Shown here piece by piece: positions 5,980 to 12,720 of a stretch of 12,723 bases of DNA. The translations under genes and the position numbers were made by a program. Position 1 is the first letter of the stretch. Every line of letters starts with the position of its first letter. This DNA comes from Akkermansiaceae bacterium UBA2367 (GTDB lineage: Bacteria > Verrucomicrobiota > Verrucomicrobiia > Verrucomicrobiales > DEV007): positions 1 to 12,723 of the forward strand of contig DDTJ01000069.1 in the NCBI GenBank assembly GCA_002344525.1. The letters are read 5' to 3'. The notes under the pieces are model-generated. The model had not been told where the DNA came from. It saw only the letters and a list, made by a program, of their open reading frames with translations, and did no database searches.

Positions 5980-6945
5980 ATGATCGAAGCCCGCCACCTC
6001 ACCAAGCGCTACGCCGGACGCACCGCCGTGGACCGCATCTCCTTCGAGGTGGGCAAGGGGGAGATCGTCGGCTTCCTCGGGCCGAACGGCGCGGGCAAGA
6101 GCACGACCCTGCGCATGCTCACCTGCTTCCTCTCCGCGTCCGAGGGCAGCGCCACCGTGGCCGGGCACGACATCTACGAGGATTCCGTCGAGGTGCGCCG
6201 CCGCATCGGCTACATGCCGGAGAACGTGCCCCTCTACCCCGACATGCGCGTCGGCGAATACCTGCGCTTCCGCGCCCGCCTCAAGGGCCTCGCCTACCGC
6301 GAGGCCCGCGCCGCCGTGGGCGAGGCGATGGACACCTGCGCCCTCGCCGCCGCCGAGCGCAAGATGATCGCGACCCTCTCGAAAGGCTACCGCCAGCGCG
6401 TCGGACTCGCCGACGCCCTCGTCAACAAGCCCGAGCTCCTCATCCTCGACGAACCCACCAACGGCCTCGACCCCGGCCAGATCCGACAGTCGCGCGATCT
6501 CATCCGCCATCTCGGCGAGCGCCACACCATCCTCATCTCGACCCACATCCTCTCCGAGGTGGAGATGACCTGCGGTCGAGTCATCATCATCGACCGGGGG
6601 AAAATCCGCGCCTCCGACTCGCCGAAGAATCTCATCCACCGTCTCCGTCGGCCCGGATCGATCCTCGCGGAATTGAAAGCCGGCACCGACGCCCCCGCCA
6701 AGCTCTCCGCCCTGCCCGGCGTGGAGGAGGTGGGTGCCAGCGAGGACCACGACGGCTGGACCCGCTATACCCTCGCGACCGACCCGCAGAGCGACGTGCG
6801 CGAAGCCGTCGCCGACCTCGCGATGAAGGAGGGCTGGAAGCTCCGCGAACTCGCCAGCCGCACCGCCTCGCTGGAGGACGCCTTCGTGGATTTGTTGCGG
6901 CAGGGGGGGGAGCCGCCGACACCCGACCCTGTTCTGCTAAAATGA
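5980..6945 (+). CDS. ABC transporter ATP-binding protein, GldA-like
   Basis: This is the ATPase subunit of an ABC-2-type exporter, 321 residues. All motifs are intact: Walker A GPNGAGKS (34-41), signature LSKGY (133-137), Walker B LLILDEP (153-159), NGLDP D-loop and switch His189 (STHIL). The Q-loop position reads GYMPENVPLY, the Glu form usual in GldA/NatA-like proteins. A C-terminal domain (about 215-305) follows, ending SLEDAFVDLLRQ. Its permease and GldG-like partner genes lie downstream, so it probably energises that complex. It starts 28 bases after rodA. The last residues are atypical: a G8 tract (6903-6910) is followed by EPPTPDPVLLK, and the stop overlaps the next ATG as ATGA. The tail appears to be set by an inserted cassette. 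GldA is named from Bacteroidota gliding motility, but homologues without gliding are common, so the substrate is unknown. Confidence 0.92.
   Translation: MIEARHLTKRYAGRTAVDRISFEVGKGEIVGFLGPNGAGKSTTLRMLTCFLSASEGSATVAGHDIYEDSVEVRRRIGYMPENVPLYPDMRVGEYLRFRARLKGLAYREARAAVGEAMDTCALAAAERKMIATLSKGYRQRVGLADALVNKPELLILDEPTNGLDPGQIRQSRDLIRHLGERHTILISTHILSEVEMTCGRVIIIDRGKIRASDSPKNLIHRLRRPGSILAELKAGTDAPAKLSALPGVEEVGASEDHDGWTRYTLATDPQSDVREAVADLAMKEGWKLRELASRTASLEDAFVDLLRQGGEPPTPDPVLLK
6921..6933. repeat. Left direct repeat flanking the zinc-ribbon cassette
   Basis: ACCCGACCCTGTT here matches ACCTGACCCTGTT at 7329-7341 in 12 of 13 bases. The repeats are exactly 408 bases (136 codons) apart and enclose the AT-richer small gene. 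The left copy lies inside the last codons of the GldA-like gene. They may be insertion-site duplications or recombination arms, but a 13-base match can arise by chance in C-rich DNA. Confidence 0.5.
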
Positions 6946-7334
6946 TCGAGATTCCGAGATTTTCCGCATCCGAGCTGAATGATATTCTCCATCTTTTTGG
7001 GCAAGAAGGAGTGTCGTTTGATTATACGGGACTCACCACGAATGTCGGTACACACGGAGGCGTGACCGAGTATGTCCTCATAGTCGAGAAAGAGAATTTC
7101 GAGCAGTGCATTGATCTATTGATGGATTACTTTGGAATAGTTCCTGATTCGGATGAACCCTTTGAAGGCGTTTGCCCAGCCTGCGAGGAGCGAATTAACG
7201 GATTGGCGGAGTGTCCAGAGTGCGGGCTTTCGCTCCGCGTGGAAACACCAACTCAGAGCAAGAATCATCCATTCTACGGCTTCCTGAAGTGCAGCGGCCT
7301 CCTTCCGCAAATGAGTGTTGAGCCCGAGACCTGA
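6942..7334 (+). CDS. Small zinc-ribbon protein in a probable inserted cassette
   Basis: This is a 130-residue soluble protein. Residues about 8-66 form an alpha/beta unit (ELNDILHLFGQEGVSF, EYVLIVEKENFEQCIDLLMDYFGI) that recalls DUF2007-type small domains, at low certainty. It is followed by a C-x2-C-x9-C-x2-C zinc ribbon: Cys78, Cys81, Cys91 and Cys94 (CPAC, CPEC). The C-terminal tail has no recognised motif. Base composition differs sharply from its neighbours: by hand count 45% G+C at 6961-7020 against 83% at 6301-6360 in the upstream gene. It overlaps the GldA-like stop by ATGA, so translation may be coupled, and it separates the ATPase from its permease. Flanking 13-base direct repeats and downstream hairpins suggest acquisition as a small cassette. 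No transposase or integrase is present. Biochemical function is unknown. Confidence 0.72.
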   Translation: MIEIPRFSASELNDILHLFGQEGVSFDYTGLTTNVGTHGGVTEYVLIVEKENFEQCIDLLMDYFGIVPDSDEPFEGVCPACEERINGLAECPECGLSLRVETPTQSKNHPFYGFLKCSGLLPQMSVEPET

Positions 7335-7341
7335 CCCTGTT
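7329..7341. repeat. Right direct repeat flanking the zinc-ribbon cassette
   Basis: ACCTGACCCTGTT is the partner of 6921-6933 (12 of 13 identical). It overlaps the end of the small gene, whose TGA stop (7332-7334) lies inside it. Exact recombination between the two copies would remove 408 bases in frame, and the GldA-like protein would then end in PDPVA with a TGA at 7345-7347. Confidence 0.5.
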
Positions 7342-7346
7342 GCATG

Positions 7347-7365
7347 AAGCGGCGGGACGCCGCTT
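7347..7365. repeat. Perfect 8-bp inverted repeat (REP-like hairpin)
   Basis: AAGCGGCG, loop GGA, CGCCGCTT forms a perfect 8-bp stem with a 3-base loop, 13 bases after the small gene's stop. No T-run follows, so it is not a classical intrinsic terminator. It may be a dispersed palindromic element, an mRNA-stabilising stem, or the end of the inserted cassette. Confidence 0.6.
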
Positions 7366-7375
7366 CCACACTCCG

Positions 7376-7404
7376 ACCTTTCACCTTTCACCTTCCCACC
7401 TTTT
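7376..7404. repeat. Heptad tandem repeat, about 4 units
   Basis: The units ACCTTTC (7376-7382), ACCTTTC (7383-7389), ACCTTCC (7390-7396) and, after one extra base, ACCTTTT (7398-7404) make a pyrimidine-rich 7-base tandem repeat in the gap before the ABC permease gene. It resembles the heptad texture of the repeat at 31-90 but has a different unit. It is non-coding, and its function is unknown. Confidence 0.65.
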
Positions 7405-7407
7405 ACC

Positions 7408-7429
7408 GGGCGCAGCCCCGGCTGCGCCC
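7408..7429. repeat. GC-rich hairpin immediately upstream of the permease start
   Basis: GGGCGCAGC, loop CCCG, GCTGCGCCC forms a perfect 9-bp stem ending 6 bases before the permease ATG (7436). In the mRNA it would lie where the ribosome contacts the leader, so it could damp or gate permease translation. It could equally be a dispersed palindromic repeat. No T-run follows it. Confidence 0.6.
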
Positions 7430-7435
7430 CACCCC

Positions 7436-8191
7436 ATGCGCCCCTTCGCCATCCTCTTCCTCAAGGAGTTCCGCTCCTTCTTCCTTTCGCCGATGGCCTA
7501 TGTGGTGATGGCCCTGTTCACTTTCCTGAACGGATGGCTCTTCGTCAGCATCGTGCGGGCGATGCAGTTCCAGGCGAGCACGCGCAGCCTCGTCCACAAT
7601 CTCTTCTCCTCGGGCTGGTTCTGGATGGGCTATTTGATCCTCTTCCCCCTCATCACGATGCGGCTCTTTGCCGACGAACGGAAGATGGGCACGATCGAGG
7701 GCCTGCTCACCGCCCCGGTGCGCACCTCGGAGGTCGTCCTCGCGAAATACGCCGCCGCCGTCGCCGTCCATTTCGTCCTCATCCTCCCGGTGCTGCTGTT
7801 CTTCCCGGTCTTCGGGTTCGTCACGGGCGAGGCGGCGGCCTTCCATGGCGGCGCGGTCGTCGGCAGCGCGGTGGGGCTGTTCCTCGTCGGGGCCTTCCAC
7901 ATCGCCATCGGTACGCTCGCGTCCTCGCTCACGGCGAATCCGCTCACCGCCGCGATGCTGACCTTCGTCTTCGTGATGCTGCACTACTTCCTCGGCTTCC
8001 TCCAGAATTTCGGCCTGGCGCCGGGTTCGATGTGGGCCGACGCGATGGCCTACTTCTCGACGACGGAGCACATGAATTTCCTCACCGAGGGGCTGGTGGA
8101 CAGCCGCCCGGTGGTCTACTACCTCACGTTCAGCGCCGTGCTCCTCTCCCTGACCCACCACGTCCTCGAATCGCGGAAGTGGCGCGCTTGA
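7436..8191 (+). CDS. ABC-2-type transporter permease, GldF-like
   Basis: This is an inner-membrane permease of 251 residues with six predicted helices at about 20-40, 60-77, 104-130, 140-163, 171-192 and 225-243. GTIEGLLTAPVRTSEVVLAKY (from residue 85) is the typical cytoplasmic segment of GldF/NosY-like permeases that contacts the ATPase. It presumably pairs with the GldA-like ATPase encoded upstream. The ATG at 7436 begins MRPFAILFLKEFRSFFLSP, the usual family N-terminus; an in-frame ATG about 96 bases upstream would read through the hairpin and heptad repeat and is rejected. The 101-base gap to the previous gene holds two hairpins and a heptad repeat. The GldG-like gene follows after 53 bases. 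Substrate unknown. Confidence 0.9.
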   Translation: MRPFAILFLKEFRSFFLSPMAYVVMALFTFLNGWLFVSIVRAMQFQASTRSLVHNLFSSGWFWMGYLILFPLITMRLFADERKMGTIEGLLTAPVRTSEVVLAKYAAAVAVHFVLILPVLLFFPVFGFVTGEAAAFHGGAVVGSAVGLFLVGAFHIAIGTLASSLTANPLTAAMLTFVFVMLHYFLGFLQNFGLAPGSMWADAMAYFSTTEHMNFLTEGLVDSRPVVYYLTFSAVLLSLTHHVLESRKWRA

Positions 8192-8200
8192 CCTCGAAAC

Positions 8201-8230
8201 AATCAGCGTAGATCAGCGTCAATCAGTGGT
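8201..8230. repeat. Decamer tandem repeat upstream of the GldG-like gene
   Basis: Three successive 10-base units, AATCAGCGTA, GATCAGCGTC and AATCAGTGGT, share the core ATCAGCGT (last unit ATCAGTGG). They fill most of the 53 bases between the permease and the GldG-like gene, ending 14 bases before its ATG. This could be a dispersed intergenic repeat or a binding-site array with one site per helical turn. No promoter hexamers are convincing here. Confidence 0.65.
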
Positions 8231-8244
8231 CCAAACCCCTTCCT

Positions 8245-9750
8245 ATGCCCAGCCCCGATCCAACCCCGAAATCGCAGCGCATGGCCTCGTGGTCCGGCGC
8301 GCGCCGCCGTCTTGAGCGCGGGCGCACCGTCCTCCTCGTGGCGGCGCAGGTCGTCTTGATCGGGATCGTCTTCCTCCAGCTCAACTACCTGAGCTGCCGC
8401 CGCCACACCGCGTGGGACCTGAGCCAGAACCGCCGCTTCAGCGTGTCGGAGACGACGCGGCAGGTGCTCGAAGGCCTCGGCTCGGAGGTGCGACTCGTCA
8501 TGGCCTTCCTCGCCAGTTCGGACCTGCATTCAGAGGTGAAGGGGCTCGTCTCCGAATACGACCGTCTCGGCGGCGACGCCCTCGTCGCGGAATACCTCGA
8601 CCCCAGCCGCAGCCGCGCCCGCCTCGGGGAATTGCGCGACCGTTACGGGATCGAGTTCAGCGGCGACCAGCTCGTCGTCATCGGGGGGGACGACCGCGTC
8701 CGCACCATCCCGGCGGAGGAGCTCGTCAACCGCGACCTTGCGACGGGCGGGGCGGTCGAGTTCAAAGGCGAGGAGGTCATCACCGCCGCGATCCTCGAAG
8801 TCACCGAGCAGCGGCAGAGGAAGATCTACTTGCTCACCGGCGACCGACGGGCCGAGGAGCTGGTGCGCATCGCCGAGCAGCTCCAGCCCCTCGCCAACGC
8901 CCAGAACGCCCGGCTCGAAGGCCTCGTCCTCGAAGGGCGCGACGCCATCCCCGAGGACGCCGACGTGCTCTTTTTCGCGGGGAACACGGACGATCTCACC
9001 GAGCGCGAACTGGCCCTCGTGCGGGATTTCTGGGAGACGCGGCGGGGCGGGCTCGTCCTCTTCCTTGATCCGTCGGTGGCGACACCCAAGCTCCATTCCC
9101 TGCTGCGCGAGCACGGTGTCGCGCCGCGCCCCGACCGCGTCCTCAGCGTCGTCAGCATCCCCGGCGTGGCCGCCCGCAAGACCTACGACGTGCCCGTCTC
9201 CCTGATGCCCGGCGGGCCGAACCGCGACCGCGCCGCCCTCTCCCTGACCCTGCCGGGGCAGACCCAGTCCATCGAGGTGTTGGAGGGGGACGACGTGCTG
9301 CTCTCCGAGAACATCCGTCCCACCCCGTTGATGGTCACCTCCTCCGCCTTCTGGGGCGAGACCGGATTCCAGGAGGAGGAGGTCTCCTACAATCCCGCCC
9401 TCGACTACGGCCAGCCCAATCCCGTCTTCACCGCCGCCGCCGTCGAGAAAGGCGCGCCGGGCGACCCCACCTTGCGCGAGGGCTCCTCCCGGCTCGTCGT
9501 CGTGGGCAACGCGAACCTCATCTCCCCGGACGGGCAGACCTCGCAGGTCGCCGCCGACTTCACCATGGCGGCGATCAACTGGGTCATGAACCGCGAGGCC
9601 CTCGTCGGCGTCCCCCCGCGCCGCCCCACCGTGTTCACCCTCGGCGTCGCGCCGGACCAGCTCGCGCTCCTGCAGAGCCTCCTCATCCTCGTGCTCCCGG
9701 GCCTCGCCTGCATCGCGGGCGCGCTCGTGTGGCTGCGCCGCCGCGCCTGA
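8245..9750 (+). CDS. GldG-like auxiliary protein of an ABC-2 transporter
   Basis: This 501-residue protein belongs to the GldG/ABC_transp_aux family of uncharacterised ABC-linked proteins. A transmembrane helix at about 28-48 is followed by a large extracytoplasmic region starting NYLSCRRHTAWDLSQNRRFSVSETTRQVL, the family's conserved entry, and a second helix near the C-terminus (about 473-496) ends in a short LRRRA tail. Known members are encoded beside GldA/GldF-type ATPase and permease genes, as here, and are thought to work with them in the inner membrane. The ATG at 8245 gives a 27-residue basic cytoplasmic tail; Met13 (8281) is a possible alternative. The DUF4340 gene follows after 21 bases, suggesting one transcript. 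No enzymatic motif is visible. Confidence 0.88.
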   Translation: MPSPDPTPKSQRMASWSGARRRLERGRTVLLVAAQVVLIGIVFLQLNYLSCRRHTAWDLSQNRRFSVSETTRQVLEGLGSEVRLVMAFLASSDLHSEVKGLVSEYDRLGGDALVAEYLDPSRSRARLGELRDRYGIEFSGDQLVVIGGDDRVRTIPAEELVNRDLATGGAVEFKGEEVITAAILEVTEQRQRKIYLLTGDRRAEELVRIAEQLQPLANAQNARLEGLVLEGRDAIPEDADVLFFAGNTDDLTERELALVRDFWETRRGGLVLFLDPSVATPKLHSLLREHGVAPRPDRVLSVVSIPGVAARKTYDVPVSLMPGGPNRDRAALSLTLPGQTQSIEVLEGDDVLLSENIRPTPLMVTSSAFWGETGFQEEEVSYNPALDYGQPNPVFTAAAVEKGAPGDPTLREGSSRLVVVGNANLISPDGQTSQVAADFTMAAINWVMNREALVGVPPRRPTVFTLGVAPDQLALLQSLLILVLPGLACIAGALVWLRRRA

Positions 9751-9771
9751 CGGAACCTTGACAAAACGCCC

Positions 9772-11700
9772 ATGAGACTCGCCACCACCGCCGTCCTCGG
9801 AGCGACCGCCCTCGCGCTCGGAGCCGCGATCCATCGCGTCGACCACCAGCCCGCCATCGGGAAACGCGCCGCCGACCTAGCGAAGGTGCTGGTCCGTTTC
9901 GATCCCGGGACGGTGGACCGGATCACCGTGGAGCGGGGGACGGCGAAGACGGTCCTGGTCAAACAGGAGGGCGCTTGGTTTTTCGCGGAGCCGGAGCAGG
10001 ATCGTGTCGATGCCACCATGGCCGTTGCCCTCCTCGACCGCCTCAACCACCTCGGCATCGTCGACGATCTCGAAAAGGGAGGGGACGCGCCCGATCCGGT
10101 CGCCCTCGGCATCGCGGGCGACCACGCCATCCGCGTGACGGTCTCGGGACCGGGCGGGGAGGGGGGCAAGGCGGTGGAGGAGCGTCTCGTCCTCGGCGTC
10201 GAAGCCCCGCGCACCGGATCGATCTACGCCCGTCGCGAGGACGGCGGCCCCGGCGTCTTCGTCGTCGATGGCAACCCGCGCCCTTGGCTGGAAAGCCCCC
10301 TTGCCGCGCTGCGCGACCGCAAGCTGCTCGCCGCCCCGGTCGCGGCGGTGGACCAGTTGGTGATCCGCCAAGCCTCGGGCGAGGTCGCCCTGCAGCGCCG
10401 CATCGCCCCGCCCCAGCAGGATTGGGCGCTCGCCGCGCCCATCGTGAGCTGGGCCGACCGCGAGGCGATGGATCGGCTCCTCGCGGCGGTCGCCGCTTTG
10501 CAAATCGAGGAGGTCGTCAAGGACGCCCCCGCCTCCGAGGCGGTCCCGAGCCCCCTCCCGGCCGACGCCGCCGTTCTTCAGATGCGGATTCATGGCATGC
10601 CGCAGCCTCTCGTCCTCTATCTGCGGAAGGTCGGCGGCGAAGGGGAGGGGACGACGGTGATCGAGGCGCGGGCTTCCGACCGCCCCGCCGTCTACCGCTT
10701 GAAATGCGATTTCCTCGCGACCTTGCCACAGTCGCCCAACGACCTTCGCGACCGCACCCTCGCCCGTCTGCCCTTCGAGGCCATCGAATCGATCCGCATC
10801 CAGAGCCCCGTCGATCCCGACGTCGATCTGCGGGTCGAGCGGAGAGGGCCGGGGGTTTCGCCCTCGTGGAGGGTGGCGCTGAACAGTAAGCTCCTCCCGG
10901 CCAACGGGACGGAGGTGAACGCCCTCGTCGCCTCGGTGAACGAGGCCGCGATCCAGCGGTTCGTCTCGGACGAGGCCGGCGACCTCGCCGAATACGGCCT
11001 GAACCGCCCGCAGCGGCGCATCCACTTCCATTTGAAGTTCCCCGGCGGGCCGGGGCCGGATGGCTCCCCCGGCGAGGCCCGCGAACTCCGCCGCGTCCTC
11101 AACCTCGGCTGGAAGGAGGGGGAGGAGGAGCACCTCTACGCGAACTTCGACGGCGAACCCCACGTCTACGAGCTCGATCCGACCTTCCTCAACCTCGTCC
11201 CCACCCATCCGGTGAAGTGGAAATCCCTGAACGTGCTGACCTTCAACCCGATGCACCTGAAGTCCATCACCCGCGAGATGCCGGAGAAGGAGATGCTGAA
11301 GCTCGACTACGACTACCGGCTGGACCAGTGGCAGGCCAGCCTCAACGGCGTCGAGGTCACCCCCAGGCTCGACATCCTCTCGGCGCGGCGGCTCCGCGAC
11401 CGCCTCGGGTCGCTCACCGCCAGCGGCTGGTATCTCACCCTCGGCCCCGCCTACGAGGCCCTGCGGACGCCGAGCGCGACCTTCCGCATCGTCACGAGCG
11501 AGTTGGACCGCGCGATCAACGAGGCGGTCGACACGACCCGCATCCTGGAGGTCGCGCCCTCCCCCCTCAAGATGCCGCAGACCAACGAGAGCCTCTACTT
11601 CGGCCGGATCGCGGGCGAGCCCGACGTGTTCTTCCTCGACCGCGCGACCTACGGCGACCTCATCCGCGGCGTCACGACGGCGAGGCCGCCGAATCCTTGA
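9772..11700 (+). CDS. DUF4340-family envelope protein
   Basis: This 642-residue protein has an N-terminal hydrophobic segment (about 4-20), either an uncleaved anchor or a signal peptide, and no lipobox Cys. The rest is predicted extracytoplasmic. It shows the DUF4340 pattern of repeated strands with W-F/W-x-L motifs: VDRITVERGTAKTVLVKQEGAWFF (about 49-72), then a LRDRKLLAAPVAAVDQLVIRQ segment and a later repeat of the same kind (LRDRTLARLPFEAIESIRIQ), so at least two DUF4340-like units are present. The family has no known activity and often follows GldG-like genes, as here (21 bases). The likely role is a structural or substrate-contact partner of the same ABC complex. Translation has no visible Shine-Dalgarno. 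Confidence 0.85.
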   Translation: MRLATTAVLGATALALGAAIHRVDHQPAIGKRAADLAKVLVRFDPGTVDRITVERGTAKTVLVKQEGAWFFAEPEQDRVDATMAVALLDRLNHLGIVDDLEKGGDAPDPVALGIAGDHAIRVTVSGPGGEGGKAVEERLVLGVEAPRTGSIYARREDGGPGVFVVDGNPRPWLESPLAALRDRKLLAAPVAAVDQLVIRQASGEVALQRRIAPPQQDWALAAPIVSWADREAMDRLLAAVAALQIEEVVKDAPASEAVPSPLPADAAVLQMRIHGMPQPLVLYLRKVGGEGEGTTVIEARASDRPAVYRLKCDFLATLPQSPNDLRDRTLARLPFEAIESIRIQSPVDPDVDLRVERRGPGVSPSWRVALNSKLLPANGTEVNALVASVNEAAIQRFVSDEAGDLAEYGLNRPQRRIHFHLKFPGGPGPDGSPGEARELRRVLNLGWKEGEEEHLYANFDGEPHVYELDPTFLNLVPTHPVKWKSLNVLTFNPMHLKSITREMPEKEMLKLDYDYRLDQWQASLNGVEVTPRLDILSARRLRDRLGSLTASGWYLTLGPAYEALRTPSATFRIVTSELDRAINEAVDTTRILEVAPSPLKMPQTNESLYFGRIAGEPDVFFLDRATYGDLIRGVTTARPPNP

Positions 11701-11827
11701 TGGCGCCGCGCCTTGCCGACGGCGGGAAAAGTCGAAAGATTTTCGCGGAACCCCCGTAGATGTCTGGTGAAAGCGGTGCTTCCCTGCGTTATCGTTATCA
11801 GGAACACGAATCCTCCTTACCGACCGA

Positions 11828-12685
11828 ATGCCTCCCATCCGATTCTTCGCCGCGCTCCTCGCGCCGCTGTCCCTCACGTCGTGCCTGATGCTGTCGGCGA
11901 ACACGCATTGGGACCAGCGTCGTTCGCTCGCGAAGTACGACTCCGGCGGGGGGATCGACGCTCCGGTGAGCCTGCCGGAGTTGAAGAATCGTACGGACAA
12001 AGGTTTTTCGGCGGCGGATTTCCTCACGCTGCACTCGGGCCTGATCGTCAGTGGGAAATACATCGACGAGGATTTCAAGTCCAAGCTGGCGACCAGCCGC
12101 GAATCCCAGGAAGGGGTGCTGGAATTGGGCTTCTCCGTGCCCATCGCCAAGGGAGGCTCGGGTTTCGGCAGCTGTGCCCCGGTGACGGCGGACGGTTATT
12201 TCCTGACGGCGGCGCATGTCCTCGCCCACAAGGAATGCTACGTGCTCTACGCGACCTCGAACCGGCAGAGGACCTACATCGACTATGCCCCGGTCCGGAT
12301 CGTCTATCGCAACGACGCCGCCGACTTCGCCATCGTGAAGGCGGAACTCGCGACCCCGCGCTATCTGAGGTTCCGCCGCGAGCCGTTGGCGTCGGGTGAG
12401 ACGCTCTTCGCGGGCGGCTGGATGCACAAGCGGGCGGGAGGCGAATTCCTCGAATACCAACCTGTGGAGGGCGTGCCGGACGGGCAGTTCCAGAAGGTCG
12501 TGACGAGCCTGCCGATGATCAAGGGGGACAGCGGCTCGCCCTTGATCGACCGCAGCGGGAAGCTCTGCGGGGTGCTCAGCACGATGCGCCTGGGGGTGGT
12601 GATCAAGATGAAGCCGAAATCCACGGCGGTGCGGATGGAGACTGGGGAGGTGGAGCGTTTGATCCGGCAGGATCGCGGTCGGTGA
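11828..12685 (+). CDS. Trypsin-like serine protease, predicted lipoprotein
   Basis: This is a 285-residue S1-type (chymotrypsin-fold) protease. The signal peptide ends in the lipobox LTSC, with Cys19 as the lipidation site, so it should be anchored in the envelope. The catalytic triad is visible: His130 in FLTAAHVL, Asp166 in AADFAIVK and Ser235 in KGDSGSPLI. About 75 residues of non-protease sequence (20-95) separate the anchor from the fold. There is no PDZ domain, so it is not HtrA/DegP-like in architecture. Two Cys (116, 137) could form a disulfide. A 127-base gap and a different function suggest a separate transcription unit from the ABC block. Substrate unknown. ATG 11828 is chosen because it gives a proper signal peptide. 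Confidence 0.88.
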   Translation: MPPIRFFAALLAPLSLTSCLMLSANTHWDQRRSLAKYDSGGGIDAPVSLPELKNRTDKGFSAADFLTLHSGLIVSGKYIDEDFKSKLATSRESQEGVLELGFSVPIAKGGSGFGSCAPVTADGYFLTAAHVLAHKECYVLYATSNRQRTYIDYAPVRIVYRNDAADFAIVKAELATPRYLRFRREPLASGETLFAGGWMHKRAGGEFLEYQPVEGVPDGQFQKVVTSLPMIKGDSGSPLIDRSGKLCGVLSTMRLGVVIKMKPKSTAVRMETGEVERLIRQDRGR

Positions 12686-12690
12686 CTAAC

Positions 12691-12720
12691 TCTAGGAATT
12701 TCCTTTGGGTCTTTCCTAGA
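12691..12720 (+). terminator. Possible terminator hairpin after the protease gene
   Basis: TCTAGGAA (12691-12698) and TTCCTAGA (12713-12720) are perfect 8-base inverted repeats around a 14-base loop, beginning 5 bases after the protease stop. The stem is AT-rich and weak, and the window ends 3 bases later, so any T-run cannot be judged. It could instead be an operator-like palindrome. Confidence 0.3.

Noticed and set aside
3768..6005. Very long antisense open frame opposite the ACT, pseudo-ABC and rodA genes
   Set aside because: It is rich in Glu, Asp, Gly and Ala with no family motif, and it spans several well-supported genes; this is a typical by-product of high-G+C coding DNA read on the other strand.
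7376..7404. CRISPR-like array
   Set aside because: The units are 7 bases and directly tandem, with no spacers and no cas genes nearby.
9758..9763. Perfect TTGACA -35 hexamer just before the DUF4340 gene
   Set aside because: With a 17-base spacer the -10 position reads GCCACC inside the coding sequence, so no promoter is formed.
9877..12150. Long antisense open frame opposite the DUF4340 gene and the protease start
   Set aside because: It has low-complexity Asp/Val/Arg/Gly-rich composition with no recognisable domain; the sense-strand genes explain the region.
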